Positions 12,400 to 27,528 of a stretch of DNA of 64,000 nucleotides are shown here, one piece after another. A model generated the notes under the pieces. It was not told the DNA's origin. It saw only the letters and a list, made by a program, of their open reading frames with translations, and searched no databases. A program made the position numbers and the translations under genes. The stretch spans positions 1,247,105 through 1,311,104 of the forward strand of contig CM022673.1 of the NCBI GenBank assembly GCA_012295275.1, read 5' to 3'. The DNA comes from Chrysomallon squamiferum. Taxonomy: Eukaryota; Mollusca; Gastropoda; Neomphalida; Peltospiridae. Each line of letters opens with the position of its first letter. The first letter of the stretch is position 1.

Positions 12400-12400
12400 T
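12341..12400. repeat. (ATT)n microsatellite
   Basis: About 20 pure units. Similar shorter arrays follow at 12510-12556 (GTT/ATT), 12700-12756 (ATT/AGT) and 12991-13044 (AAT). Confidence 0.9.
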
Positions 12401-12519
12401 AGATTTCTATTCTCTTTGATTTGAAAGTTGAAAAATCCTAACTAAAGATTACCTCGATTTCGTAATTCTGTAGCCAGTTTGAAAGGAACAAATTTTATTG
12501 TATAAAAGGATTGTTGTTG

Positions 12520-12557
<38 letters not shown>

Positions 12558-12715
12558 TATATAATTGCTTGATTTCTTTTTAATAATAACTATATTAAAT
12601 AAATAGAAAAGAAATTAAGTACCTTGAGTAAAATAATGAAGAATAGAAATATAACTGCGATCTAATTATACATATTAATGTCTGAAAAATAAAATCAATA
12701 CGTTATTATTATTAT

Positions 12716-12756
<41 letters not shown>

Positions 12757-12987
12757 TAAATTTTAATGTTTTTGTCCGCCAAAATTTGACGATTTAACAG
12801 AATGTCTATTCTGTATACTCGTGAATTTCCGCTTCCTCCGGGTAAATACGAAATCTGGGTTTATTCCGACGTAGATTCCTATTTTTGCTCGAGGCACCAT
12901 GACACGGTTGTAAATATATAGAGAATTAATCTATGGAAACGAATTAATGTATCAAATTATATTTTTCTTCAAAACAGTGCTTAGAAT

Positions 12988-13044
<57 letters not shown>

Positions 13045-13803
13045 TTAAATTTAAGCACGAAAGCAGAAAAAAAAATAAGATTAAAAATAAAACTGTCTTA
13101 TAATATTTAATTATAGATTTTAAAAACATTTCAGTCTTTTAAGAATACCTTTTTGTGGATGTAATGTCTTTTAAGGGTTAGTTCATGATATTTAAATTTT
13201 AGAATAAAAGTTTTGTTTTTATATTATCTTGGTCGTAATTACGTCTTCTATTCACGCCTTGTCTTTCTTTCTTTTTGTTTTTCTTTCTTGTTTTGTTTTT
13301 TCCTCCATCCTTTCTTTTTCTTTTTCCTTCTCTCTTTGGCTTAACATAGACCCCAAAATTTAAATTATTCTGCTCGTAAAATCCAGCCCGACCTTCAAGC
13401 CTCGAGAAAGATGACTTTGAAGAACGAAGGCATTAAGTATTGTTCTGTTTTATTGTTTTAGCTCAGACAATGGCCGCGAGCGTGTGTCAGAAAGTAAAAC
13501 ATTAATTTTGCATCTGACATACATAGGCCGGTATCATGACCATAGCGAGCCGAGCAGAGGGTGGTGAATCAAACAAGCTTTGCCGAGCTTGAATCGACTC
13601 GAGCTCCACTCCACACGGGTAAAGTGAGATAAGTTTGTATTCAGTTTGAGACGACTTGCCTGGTTTTATTAGTATTGTTAGTGCTTTGTTTCTGTGAATT
13701 TTATTAGTGCTTTTATCATTTTATTAATGTAGTGCTTTTTTATATATATATAGAGAGAGAGAAAGCGGTAGATAGATACATACATACATATGTTTGTGTG
13801 TAT

Positions 13804-13836
<33 letters not shown>

Positions 13837-14258
13837 ATGTATTTGTATGTATGTATGTATGTACGTATATATGTCATTAATATTTTAAATGGAAACCGAT
13901 TTTAGAATTAACTGCTGGATCGATTAAATTCTTTAATTTATTGCATGATGCAAATTCACTTTTAATTTTTAAAATGAGGGGTTCATGAAAGATGATTTGT
14001 AACAAAAAATGCTTTTTGGGGTTTTTGGGTGTTTTTTTTGTTAAGATTCGAAAGTTTATTTTTTATTTTTTTTTTTTCTGTTTTCAATTTCAAATTAGAT
14101 ACCTTACTGTTGAGAATTCTAATCTGCTGCAAACTTTCTTTACGTAAATTCGTAAACAGTTTTAAAGAAATTCATATATGTGAATAAATATAAACTGTAA
14201 TTGCGAATCTCGGATAAAATCATCCGCTATTTGTTATAAAAGGTTTAACTACTGCTAA

Positions 14259-14276
14259 TTATTATTATTATTACTA

Positions 14277-14346
<70 letters not shown>

Positions 14347-14355
14347 TATTATTAC

Positions 14356-14402
<47 letters not shown>
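14259..14402. repeat. (ATT)n array with ACT interruptions
   Basis: About 140 bp. On the minus strand it reads as poly-Asn/Ser, an artefact frame. Confidence 0.92.
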
Positions 14403-14403
<1 letters not shown>

Positions 14404-15496
14404 AAGGAATAATTTTAATTAAACAGTTATTTACAGATTGTTTGGACATTTTACTACATCTCAGCTAAATACAAAATGTCGTCTGAGTTTTCGACTGGTA
14501 ATCGTCTGACTCTGTTATCTCGTAGTGCTCGTGCAGTAAGTTGATGGGGTCCCAGGTAGTTTGTATTCCCGGGACTACGTCAACTACTGGCACGCGCACT
14601 TCACTGTCGTCTGGAACAACAGAAGTGAAAACTATATTAAAATACTCACAATTTGTTTTACGTGTGCAGAAGGTTCGGGTAAGTATCTCAGTATCACAAT
14701 CAAAGGTACTAAAATCTGTAATTATTTTGACGTAATATAAAGTTTAAAACGGAAAACCAATGCTGGATTTGGCCTCATAATGTTCGATTGATGAAATAAA
14801 CGTTGTATGTTGAAAATGTCACACAACGATGCCAAACAGAACTAGAGAATGCAGCTACAAAGTCATGAAGAAATTGTCTCTCTATTTTAAGTTTATTTTC
14901 ATTATTTTTCTTTTATTAATATCTAATTTATCGACGAATTAATCTATTTAATAACTGTAGTTATGGCTGTTTTTGTTCATGTTAAGGTCGTCATTGTTTT
15001 GTTACATAAAATAATGATTAAACAGGCATATTTAACACAAAACAAACGAAAACGATACAGTCTATCGCAGAGTCCAAAGACACGTAAGTGAACAGTTTTT
15101 TCACACACGTGTCAGGATTTATCAAAAATACTTTGACAACAACGTCATCTCGGACGTGGACGGCGTCTGTAAGCGCGGGTCATGGGGACGCCACTTTCAA
15201 TTCTTAACGGTGGATTTCCCAAGATCCGTGATCACAGCTACGTCGTCCGTCATCATTTCAGTGACAGTATCACCAATGGCGTCATTCGAAAAAACAACTT
15301 GTTTGTACTGATGCGAAGAACAGGAATCACACGTTATTTTTCAGTTGTAAGAAATGGATGATGCTGCACGTATTTGTAGGCGTTAGAGGTGTGAGTATGC
15401 AAGGTTTGTATTTCTTCTACTTGTCTTCTAAGTTAAACTGCTTTGGTTTAATTTCTTTTTAGTGTTATAACGATGATGTTTTTGTTTTTGTTTTCA

Positions 15497-15523
15497 TCAT
15501 CATCTCTTTCTTCGTCTTCTTCG

Positions 15524-15554
<31 letters not shown>

Positions 15555-15609
15555 CTTCTTCTTCTTCTAATACTAATACTACTACTAGTAATATTGCTAC
15601 TACTACTCG

Positions 15610-15691
<82 letters not shown>

Positions 15692-15706
15692 ATAATAATA
15701 ATAATT
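15497..15706. repeat. (TTC)n then (CTA)n compound array
   Basis: About 70 bp of TTC units, a mixed TACTAA segment, then nearly 100 bp of CTA/ACT, ending in AAT. Confidence 0.92.
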
Positions 15707-16135
15707 GTGAAAAATTAACAATCAGTACACAATAATCACCACACCACAAAACATATCTCATTAACACTAAAAACCCTAAGAAACAATATTCATATTAATA
15801 CCTTCATTAAACTTTGAAGTAAAATATTCATTACATTATAATAAAAATATATGTTTATCTATCTGGGTAGCTATCTATTTATCTATCTATCAGTTTAACT
15901 ATATATATCCATCCATCCATCCATCTGTCTATCTATCTATATCTATATCTATATCTGTATATATATGTATATGTATATGTATATGTATATATAAATTAGC
16001 TGTGTACATTTATTAAAAATATTGTTTTGCCGACATTTGTTTTGTTTCATTTTAATTGTTTTAACCTTCTATATAGGCATAAACTTGAGTAAAGAAAAGA
16101 ATAATGTTAATAATGCTAATACAAATATAATTCGG

Positions 16136-16138
16136 ATA

Positions 16139-16185
<47 letters not shown>

Positions 16186-16206
16186 GTAAGTAAGTAAACA
16201 AATAAA
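16136..16206. repeat. (AAAT)n array
   Basis: About 12 AAAT units followed by AAGT and AACA variants. Confidence 0.9.
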
Positions 16207-18373
16207 TAAACGTAATTAATTACAATTTATTATTTCTCTAGAAATTAATTTTTATATATATTTTATTCATTGAACTCTTTTTGTTATATAAAACATCGAA
16301 CAAAGTAATTTAATTAAAACCAACGTGCACAACACTGTTTTGAATATTTTAAAGGTCAGTTAATAATAAATCATCAGTTAAAATGAATATATATATATAT
16401 AATATTTTTCTGCATCTACTTGAAAACACTGTTATGTTCAGCTTAAATATATGAACACACTTTGCCAGATATTGTCAAACTTGCCTAACATAAAACTGCA
16501 TACGTTCGTTGTTTGAGAGCCTCGAGACAGGTTATTTTATTTTTTAATTAACAGTGATTTTAAAACAGAACTTTGTCAATATATTTCCGCTAGCTGTACG
16601 TTACGTGTCAAAGAGGCGAATTTTGGATTACAAGCAGTGGTTTGGCCATTGCTGTTCTTTGTGTAGACAGGTATTTTAAAATCATTGCAAACGTACCGTT
16701 TTCGTTTTATATAAAATCATAGTTTTAATTATTTTTAATAATCAGAAGATCTATCTGCCCATATGTAAAAATAAAAAATAGTTGTAATCTGAGTGATTTA
16801 TAAAACACAGTTTATTGAGCAGCTTTTCTCAGTAATTTTTCATTCCCCTGCTAGTGAAATGTAACATGTTAAATTGGAAACAGCGTGTGAGACAGAAGCC
16901 TGTACAAGAACCTTTGCTGTTTCTTTATAATGCTGTCCATTCAATATATGCTTGATTTTTAATAGACATTATTAAAGTACATTTTGAATTCTAATCATGA
17001 GTTGTTTTCATTTTCTGTTTGGTGTAATTATATTTACTAATCAGTTCATTCATTCTTCCGTTGTTTCAATCATTCATTAATCCTTTCAATACGTCAGTAA
17101 TAAAAACCAAGAGTTTCTTATTTTGTTAATACTAGATAAATTATTTAATGTTTTACAGTCTATATTTGGTACGTGATTCACTCGATAAATATATACATGT
17201 ATTTAGAAAAGATTATTAATCAAAATCTGACAGTTATTCATATCGTTGTGTCATAAAGTTATTAAGAGTATTCTGATAAAAAAAAATCTGATAATAGTAC
17301 TGGAGTGATTACCTATTTCCATATTATTACACACACGTTATTTTGTTAGTTATAAAACGATACAAACAGAATAAGAAAGACGGTCGTTCTTCTGTACGCG
17401 TCTGTGTGTCTGTTAGTCTCTGTGTATGTATGTATGTGTGTACATACAATACACATCCACTTAATTTGAATTCTAAAATACGTAATAACAATATCTTTTT
17501 AGCTGATTTTATTATTTTGGGGCTTAGTTCTCAAAATAAATTTCAAAAACGAAACACCTTTTAACCAATATGGCATAGCTGAATGATTATTTTTATTTTT
17601 ACATAATGATTTTTAATTTTTAGAGAGATATATTTAGAATATCCAAAATATCAAGAAAATAATTTTTACTTTTCATCTCAAATATTCCACGTCATCATAT
17701 TCGTGTTATTAGCTTTGTGTACGACATGCATGGTTTGGTATCTTTTGTAACCGAAGCCTCGCGCACATTCTCTTAAGACTCTGTGCTGAAAAGGGTTAAT
17801 CTGCTTACGAACAAACTAAAAGTATCATTTATCATATTCTGTATTCTAAAGCTACTACCGGCTTCATTTGTAGCCCCGGGGTAATGAATGAGGTCACTGT
17901 CAACGGTTGACAGGCTTTGCGGATTGATATGTAGGTTTATGTATACGGAGCCTCGAGGCAAATAATATACCAACTTGATGATAGTTATCCGCAGGAAAAA
18001 CAAGATCGTAAAATGAAAACTTGCTTGGAGCAGAGTGAATGTCGACTGTCTAATGCTGCAGAGTTGCTTTTGTATTCAAAAAAAAAAAAAAAAAAAAAAT
18101 TTTAAAATTTCAGCAGTATTTTACATTATATTATATATTCAGTTGTCATGGTAATATTCATCTCTATTATTTCAAATCTGTTATAAATCCGACCATGTTG
18201 AACCGCAGTTTGGTCTTATCAGTGGACATTCGACTACGTGTCTCACTCTATAAGTACCTTTCTATTTTCTCTATTCATTAACGATTCATCTTTTTGAGGG
18301 ACATAAAATTATACACAAATGTTGCTTCTTTTTGTAAGTTCAGATCTATATCTCTAAAGCAAATTATTTCTAA

Positions 18374-18477
<104 letters not shown>

Positions 18478-18904
18478 CTGTCTTACTTTAAACATAAGAA
18501 ATCAATTTACAGTTGTGGACATATTTATAAACCGATGTAAGTATTTCATGTTGTTTTCCTAAAACTGTGTTATATAAATTTATAGAAAAAAATCAACCAT
18601 CGAACTATTCGTGTCCACCCTAACTGTAAATGATGAGTCTGTTTACTATGTGCGCCAGTACTAATAAAAAAAACTGTGTGATACATTGTCCACTCCGCAA
18701 GCTACAATATATTAGTATTAACCCACAAACTGGTATTGCAGATATATAACACTCTGAAGTTTGTGTTTCGTAGCACATTAGACAACTAATAAATACCAAA
18801 ATAACAGAAATAAGCAATTTTTATTACTATTTTATTTTTCTCTCTTTTTTTTTCTTCACAAACAGATTTTATAAAAAAATATGATACAGACAAGAAATGT
18901 ATAT

Positions 18905-19078
18905 GCATGTATGTGTGTATATGTGTGTGTGTATGTATGTATGTATGTATGTATGTGTGTGTATGTATGTAAGTATGTATATATGTATCTATATTTGTAT
19001 GTATGTATTTGTCTGTATGTATCTATATTTGTATGTATGTATTTGTCTGTATGTTTGTTTGTATGTATGTATGTATGA
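18905..19078. repeat. (GTAT)n degenerate array
   Basis: GTAT units with GTGT, ATCT and TTGT variants, including a duplicated 'atctatatttgtatgtatgt' segment near 18985 and 19021. Confidence 0.9.
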
Positions 19079-19210
19079 GGTAGTAAAAATAAATAAAGAA
19101 ATTACGTCTGTATCCAAACGAACACACACATTTACATGCACAGTAACAACACTTTTGGGGAAAATATTTAAATGAAAGTTTTATCCAGAGCTTTAACAGG
19201 AACTAATGCT

Positions 19211-19213
<3 letters not shown>

Positions 19214-19283
<70 letters not shown>
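19214..19283. repeat. (GA)n microsatellite
   Basis: About 35 units, ending in poly-A immediately before the putative MITE at 19295. Confidence 0.95.
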
Positions 19284-19288
<5 letters not shown>

Positions 19289-19294
19289 AAAAAA

Positions 19295-19681
19295 CAGGAA
19301 AAAAGTCACAATTTTGAATTAAGAAATATATTAGCAATGAAACATACTTCTGATACTAGAGCAAGGTTAAGAATATATAGTGAAACACATTTTAACCTCG
19401 GACATTTTATAAATCATTCATTTACAATAGGAAGCCTTTAGTTTAAATCTATCCTACTCAGTAAGCTAGACCCAAGCATTACCCATGCACAACATGAAGA
19501 CTCTTTTAATCAAGCCTAACTGACCTAATCAATAAGCTTAACTATTACCCCATTCATACTATGATGCCACATTCAATACTCTACAAACCCATACGTTTTG
19601 TTATATAAAAATTGTGACTTTTTTCCTATGATTTTTTTTTTCCTATACTAAATTGTGACTTTTTTCTGTGACTTTTTTCCT
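19295..19681. mobile_element. Putative MITE with AGTCACAATTTT inverted termini
   Basis: The left end (CAGGAAAAAAGTCACAATTT) is matched in inverted orientation at the right by AAAATTGTGACTTTTTTCC (about 19607-19625), again at 19650-19667, and partly at 19667-19681. The interior (about 290 bp) has no coding capacity. No clear target duplication was found, so the class is not assigned. Confidence 0.45.
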
Positions 19682-20689
19682 GTGACCTGTTTTCCAGCCA
19701 TCGCTTTGAGAAGATGCTGAAAGTTAGAAAACAGTTAAACTAAAATATATGTCAGTTGTACGTATTATTCATGAATAAATACAGATATTAATACAGCAAT
19801 GACTAAGGTATATGTTAATCTTATATTTTAACAGTTTGTAGAAAAAGCCAGTGTATGTTCACGTTTTGGGTTCACGGAAACAACTATTATATATATATAT
19901 ATATATATTTTCTTTTTTTTCTTTCGCTTTCTTTATTTTATCAACTGGTTTTCAGACAAGAAATAGTTGTACTCACTGACATAAGTTCATGTACCGATTA
20001 ACCTTTTCCAACCATTTAATTAAAGTATTCTTTGGTCTTGATGTACTTCCTATTAATAGAATTAAACAGACCATCCAAAAAATAAATGATAATTAAATAA
20101 ATAAATAAAATAATAATAATAATAATAATAATAAAATAAATTAGGAGTAAATCTTTTGTTCACCAACTGTGACGTCACCAGCATAAATATACATTTCCTG
20201 GAAGAAAGTGTCGTATTCCGAAAAACCCCATAAATTAAAAATATTTCCTGGTTTGTCAGATAACCTGTTATTATGTTAATATATTTCTTTACTTAGCAAC
20301 CGTATAGGAAAACCAAAATATTATACTTTTAATTACAGAGTAATTGAAAGAATCACATTTAAATGTTTTCTACAGAAAACTACTTTGACAAAGAAAAAAA
20401 AACAAAAAAACTATTTACAAAAGATCATTTAAACCTACGAAAGATGTTCTTCCGTTTACTTGTATTTATTTTCTATTTTATTAATATATTTCCCCCCCCC
20501 CTTAAATTACATTAACATCAACGTAGAGGGCGCGACTAAAGGGCAAATAATTCAGGGAGGTTTCTCAATGTGTAATAAATAATGGAAAGGCAAAAGTTAA
20601 TCCTATCTGGAAGTGCGAGCAGGTATTTGAATGTTTATTGATGAAGAGGATCACTTCAAAGGCGCTGTCTTGCTGACACACGTGACAAA

Positions 20690-20843
20690 TAGGTGATCTT
20701 TTTGTTACGTCGTCCACATGACTCGGGGCGACTTCAAGATGTCATCCATCTTTGAGCGGAGTCGCGGAAGTGTCTGTCAAACTTCTCGAAGCAAACGTCG
20801 CGTTTTTACAGTCGCGCCTAAATGACTGTACGCTTAAGTACAG
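20690..20843 (+). other. Candidate 5' untranslated exon or regulatory patch
   Basis: CpG-rich compared with neighbours and ends in CAG/GTAATT at 20843/20844. No coding frame; a partner exon cannot be assigned. Confidence 0.2.
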
Positions 20844-21639
20844 GTAATTTTATTAACTGCTGCAATAAAATTAAATCAATATAACTGCCTGTTTCTCTGA
20901 ATCAGTTTCTATATTACTGTGTGTGTGTGTGTGTGTACGTGTATTTATGCGTGTGTGTATGCATTTTTGTATGTATGTATGTATGTCTTTTTTGTATATG
21001 TATACGTATATCTGAATTCAGAATTGTCGCTATGTTTCTGTATGTGATTATCTTAGTGTACTTCTGGCTGAAAATCTTAAAATTACTGAATGATTATTAA
21101 CAGATTGTTTTCCAATGTATCCGATATAAAATTTCAATTTCATTGCATCATTATTTGTATTTTGGATACATTTTTTATTTAAAAAAAAAAAAAAAATTTT
21201 TGGAGGGGGTGTCTAGAATGTAAAGATTAGACTGGAATAAAATTATCGTGTTTGGCAATGAGGTATACAGAAATAAATCGATCTGACGGAGTCAAGTCGA
21301 GTCGAGAGATAGACGTAAATAAATAAACACACAAATAAGTAAATAAATAACTGGCTTATCTTGTAGCTCTTTACATTTATGCTGTGTAATAATAAACCAC
21401 ATTCAGAGGGTTTTGATGTAAATTATGGGCAGTTTGGTTCAGCCACAACACAAGAAAGAAAAACATCTTGGTATTTTGATAGCATTTTTGCTGTTTTCTG
21501 CGTCATTAATCGTTTAAACAGTTTCAGTCTGTTTTGTTGTAAACAACGAAGTACCTCGTTTATTTTGACACTCGATCGATTCGAAATAATTATTTAATAT
21601 AAAAGCAATGTTTACACGTTTTCCAAAACTGTCACACAC

Positions 21640-21641
21640 TT

Positions 21642-21682
<41 letters not shown>

Positions 21683-21840
21683 TGCACATATATGAATGCA
21701 GCCATAAATAAATACATCCATGCAGACGTACATTTTTAGATATTTTATTTTACACTTCTTCACTCAAAATATATAGACGCGTGTGTATCTATGTATGTAT
21801 GTATGTATGTATGTATGTATGTATGTATGTATCTATATAT
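21640..21840. repeat. (CA)n and (GTAT)n arrays
   Basis: CA array at about 21644-21682 and GTAT array at about 21789-21830, separated by unique sequence. Confidence 0.85.
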
Positions 21841-22261
21841 GTATGTATATACATTTGTATGTTCAAAATCTGTATTAATTAGGATCGGAACTGAGAAGGA
21901 AAGATTATACTTGTGCAGCGAGACTCAGAGGCAGGAAATGAAGTGTATAATTACGTCTAATAACTGATTCACTTATTACTGAACGACAAAGAACATAATA
22001 AACTTTTTGATAATAACATAACGTAATCAGTTTGTTTTAGAAAAATAGATGCACATTTGTATTATGGTCGATCCAGCAAAATTTCAGACTTCAGCATTCA
22101 TTAGTTTCTGTTATTAATATATTAATGTTTTGTATGCGTATACAAACAAAACTGAGGTCAAAAGGGAGCTTACCACTGTTACAGTTATCCATGACAGCAA
22201 AACACCTGTTCAGAATGAGCCCATTAACTTTTACACAGAGCAGATATACTTGCATGGGGGG

Positions 22262-22263
<2 letters not shown>

Positions 22264-22337
<74 letters not shown>
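22264..22337. repeat. (GA)n microsatellite
   Basis: About 36 units preceded by a G run. Confidence 0.95.
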
Positions 22338-24329
22338 TAACAATTAAAAATACACATACAGATATACAGATAAACACTGACAAGCATAAATAACAGTTTT
22401 AACTGATATTGATTACAACAATGGTTATTAATACAGAGGATTGATTGTCTTGAATAATAAAGCTAAAAAGAACTGTTGTGTAGCAGAATGTATCCTAAAT
22501 ACAATTGATATAATACTGGGTAAGTGGGATTTTTCTGTTAATAGAGTTCAATTTTTGCTAATAATAAAGTATGAAGCAAATACTGACAATCGGTTCGAGT
22601 AGAAATTGCAAAATCTGATATCATTACAATGTTATAGCGTGCTCAGTCTGTTAGGAACTTTTCTGATTTCATTTCATTGTATAAAATAATACAGACTATA
22701 ACAGGTTAATATCTGTGAAGAAATAAAAACAGTTGTATTTGTAATTTATTTTAAATTTTTCTGCTTCAGTGTGATTACCACTTTTGTATGATTTTGAACT
22801 GAAATATATAAATAAATAGATAGATATCTTCCCAAAGATAACGATAATGGATTTGGCAACTGAATACAGTCTCATTTTCACTATTCACATTTATCAGTAG
22901 AAAAGAAACATCCCTGAAATTTATAAATTTCAAATATAAGTTCCGTTGACGTGTGTAACGTCTTTTTCTGTCTATAAAAAGAAATTTTTGTATCAACGTA
23001 GGCGTTGACGTATTTCTGGCGCCTCAATTTTGTACGTAAGACAGAATCTTTGCTTTCGTGATACAAGTTGTCTCCCTTGATAGCGTTTTAGGTGATAAAT
23101 GCAAGAGGAAATGTACATTGGCAGTGTTGGTGAATACTTATCTGAATGATAGTCATTACTAAAGGTAGGATAAAATGATGTAACTTCTCCTGATGATTTT
23201 TTATCGCCTTTTCTTTTCATTTCTTTGTTGGAGTAATGGAAAGAAGTATGAACTAATTGTTGACTGTTACACTGGTTTCAGAAGCTGTTGAAGTACAATT
23301 TAGCAAACTGTTTCCTTGTTTAGCAAATATCATGCCAAAAAAAAAAAAAAAAGGGGGATTTTTTTTCTCTCTCTGACAATTTCTATAATAAACCAAACAG
23401 GCTGCTGACGTTATATACATTTATTAAGCAACTTTTATCTTTGAAATTATCAACGAATGAAAGATATTTACATAACAATGACGCAGTTTACGAAACTCCG
23501 AAGTTTAATCATTGTAAGTACAGCTGGTGTCATCTGTAAAATATTCCACCTCGCTGTCTTAAATACTTTTTGAAATAACGAAGTAATTGCTAAAACATCT
23601 GGAAAAACAAAACAAAACAACAACAACAACAACATCCAATATCATGTTAATATAATTTGCTATTTATAAACGTACCTTAAGCTGTTATCAACTACAAAGC
23701 AAACGAAGATTACGTAAATTAAGAAAATGTTATCTTCAAGATTCTTATCAAAGTTTTGTCCAGACTGTTGGTTTTAGACGAAGCCTTACAAGCGATTTAC
23801 ACGGCTTCTTAATTGTAACGCTAATATTGACATGCTGAAGTTTATTCCGTCTTTCACTAGATGAACAAAAAGAAAAATATTCAGCGTGTAAACCTTGCAT
23901 TTATCTGCAAATTGTCCTTCAAAATATATATATTTTATCTACACATTTTTTTTCTTAGGTTTAGCCCACCCTAGAAGTGTCTCAAAGATATTTTAAGAAA
24001 ATACTTAATTATATTTTAGTTTATTTCATTTATCACCGCAACTTTTACTTTTGAGAATCCACGTTCAAGTATTTACGATAACAATAATCGGGTGAGGGCA
24101 AATTATATAATACTAACAGGCGCAAAGTAAATATTCTACGAATTTGTAATCTGTTTTATTACATTTAAAGTTTTCCCCAGTCTGGCATGCCCCTTCAACT
24201 CTGGCGTTATGCAGGTGCAGGAGCTGTATGCATTTTATAGATGCAGCATATATATTTATATACTGGCTTACATTTTTATAAAATATTTTGAAATAATTTT
24301 AACGAGAATTGTCCATCAGTTACTTGTAC

Positions 24330-24493
24330 TGCTTCTATTACTACTACTATTATTACCATCACTGCTACTGCTGCTGCAGTTACTACTATTACTACTTTAC
24401 TAGTATTACTACTACAACCACTACTGCTGCTACAACTGCAACTACTTTTGCCACCACCACCACCACCACTACTACTACTATTATCACCACCAT

Positions 24494-24573
<80 letters not shown>

Positions 24574-24575
24574 GA
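24330..24575. repeat. (CTA)/(CAC)/(ACT)/(AAT) trinucleotide array
   Basis: Compound trinucleotide expansion of about 245 bp; all frames through it are low-complexity. Confidence 0.92.
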
Positions 24576-24879
24576 TTATTAATTTTTTTTTTAAATGTTC
24601 CATACCTTTTTTGTTCAGTATATGTCAGAAACGTTAAACATAGTGACCATGAAACGTTCAACAGCCAACTGGCGTTCTGGTCATAAAATCAATGAATTTT
24701 TCTTAGAAATATTTTCTTTGATTAAACTGTCATAAGAAATAAAGGTCACTTTCTTCCTTAAAAAAAATGTGTTGCTTGTTATTTATTTATATATTTATTT
24801 GTATACGTATTTATATATATTTTTGTCTGTTTGTTTATATGTTTGTTTGTTAGTTTCTTTTTATTTATTTATTCATTAT

Positions 24880-24881
24880 TA

Positions 24882-24951
<70 letters not shown>

Positions 24952-24957
24952 TTTGAT
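24880..24957. repeat. (ATT)n and (TTTA)n array
   Basis: ATT units give way to TTTA units. Confidence 0.9.
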
Positions 24958-26052
24958 ATTAAATGAAAAAACAAGTTCCACATAAATTCTTGATTCACAC
25001 AATAGGATCAGAAGGTATTCTTCCATACTTTGAAGACTGGTTAGACCTAATAAGGTTTGCTGAGTTATTGCGGTCGATAAATCAGCCAAAACAACATATA
25101 ATAATGTATTATAGTATTGAGCTTATGTGTCTCCAGAATGTCATCAGTACAGCATAAAACCATAATACTACCCCCCCCCAAAAAAAAACAACAACAACAA
25201 CAACAACCAAAACAACAATGACAGCACCTAAACCATCAGCATTCTTTTTTTAGGACTGGAATAATTGTTCTCAACGATTGACGTAATTCAGGTTAATAAC
25301 TAAGATCAGTGAATATTACAAGATAAGTGGCTTAACTCTACTACAGGTTTCCGAAATGTTTCCGACATATTCCTCGGATTATTATATGTTTTGTCCTGCC
25401 AGTTCGTAAACTATGAAATTTAACTTACTATTTTAAATAGGTGATTATATATGTATATTTGTATATGCACTAATGTATATTTACTGTGCAGTTATGTTTA
25501 TCAGTAAAGCTTTATGAATTGTAACCAGTTTATTTTATATGTTGCAAAGTTATTAGATGCAATACAAAAGTAAGTCAATGTTAACTGTGTGTTAAAATTA
25601 AATAAAAACTGCAATTATAAAAACAACTGTTTGGTGTTGTTATTCGAGAAAACAAGACGTAGAGCTGTACTATTGCGTCTGTCTGTATCTATGTGTGTCT
25701 GTGATGTGTGTGTGTGTGAGAGAGAGACAGGGGAGAGAGATATGACAGACAGATATACAGATGATTGATTGATTCAGAGAAGACTGACAGTAGAGGGAAT
25801 AAATGAATAAACAGATGAGAAAGGAAAGACTCTCCATCGCTTACTGGGCTACTCTTATCTTTTATCTGGGACTTGAGATAAACAAGTAAGAACATTTTAT
25901 AACCTTTGATAAACCACTTACAGGCATTTGCTTAAACAGATATTGCAGATAAAATGCACCCAGGAGGTTTGATCTTGTATCCCTTCACAGCTCTGAAACA
26001 GAACGAAAAGCAGAACGAAACTATGAAGACAATTAATACAGGAGAGACAGAG

Positions 26053-26054
<2 letters not shown>

Positions 26055-26147
<93 letters not shown>

Positions 26148-26169
26148 GAGAGACAGACAGAGAGAGAAA

Positions 26170-26237
<68 letters not shown>

Positions 26238-26250
26238 GAGAGAGAGAGAG
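26055..26250. repeat. (GA)n / (GACA)n array, about 200 bp
   Basis: Longest GA tract in the window, with blocks of GACAGACA and AAAGAGAAAG. Confidence 0.95.
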
Positions 26251-27496
26251 AAAAAAAACACTTACAGAAAAACTGAGAGAATGAAAAACCCATATATATA
26301 TATATATATATATATCAATTTTATCTTATTTTTTCTTTCTATTCCATATATGTGTGTATGTGTTTGTGTGTTTTTCAATCAGTCAATTTTTCTCTGTCTT
26401 CCTCTCTCTTCATTCTGTCATACTTATATATATATATATATATATTATCTTATTCCATCTCTCTGTTCCATGTGTATGTGTGTATAAATAAATGGGAAAG
26501 CAAGAGAAAAAGAGATAAAATTAATTTACTGATTACTAACTCTAAACATTACAAACTGAAAATGCAAATTAAGCAACATTCTGAAAATATCACACAAAAT
26601 AACAACAATTATCTCAATGGTTTATTCTCGCTTGATGGCTGGAAATTAGTTTCTCCAAGTATGTTTCAACTCAGCCAGGCCGAACCTACACCAGTCACTT
26701 ACAAAAAAGACAGGCTGTTTGGAATTCTCAAATTTATTTCCTACAAGAAAAAACCCAATTAACATTACATGTCAGGTTCATTTTTACTAAAAAGTCCTAT
26801 CATTTAGCTTCCAGAACTATCCCCGCAAGAGAGAGAGAGAAAGAGAGAAAGAGAGAGAGAGAGGGGAGAAATGGAAAAAAAGACTTTTATATATGGTTTT
26901 TATTCTTGTTTTATCATTAATGTTGGCGATGTAACGATTCAGGACAGATTTCGGTGTTTGGAAAAAGAGAGAGGCGAAACTCCTCAGAGCAGTGACTGCA
27001 GTCTACAGATTATAAAAACGATCATTCTGATAAACTGCACAGGAGTCAGTTGCTGGGTTGTAAACTGTTAGTTCTGTGTTCAAGCAATATTTTGTGAATG
27101 TTTCGTGAACAACAACAACAACAAAAAAAATAAAGATATTGAAAAATAAACTTAAGCAGATTTTATTAATTTGTTTCGAATTAAACTGGATGTTTACTGC
27201 AGAACGGATTTTCCTGTCAACATTGGCCAAATGATTTAAATATCTATGATCGAAATATTTTTTCGATTTATCCAAATAATCGATTCGTTTTATATAAAAG
27301 GCTAAGACTCGATGTTTAGGATTATTTAGTAATGAAAAAAACAGTAAAATATTACTTTTTATCAAATATGGAGCCAGAATTGCGCACAAGCTGAACATTC
27401 AGTGGTGAAAATATCGGAAGAAAAGAAAAACCAAACATAAACTCAGACAATTCAGTAAAAGGTAAGTAATTGCAACTTAAAAAGACTTGCAGAATA

Positions 27497-27497
27497 A

Positions 27498-27528
<31 letters not shown>

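Noticed and set aside
24963-25157. 64-codon frame starting MKKQVPHKF
   Set aside because: Short, AT-rich, without recognisable domain or context; a chance frame cannot be excluded.
25954-26487. 177-codon open frame over the GA tract
   Set aside because: Arg-Glu repeats from (GA)n plus AT repeats; no splice structure or domain.
26500-26762. Open end of a frame ending in KKDRLFGILKFISYKKKPN
   Set aside because: Looks less repetitive than its neighbours but resembles no family I recognise and has no exon structure.
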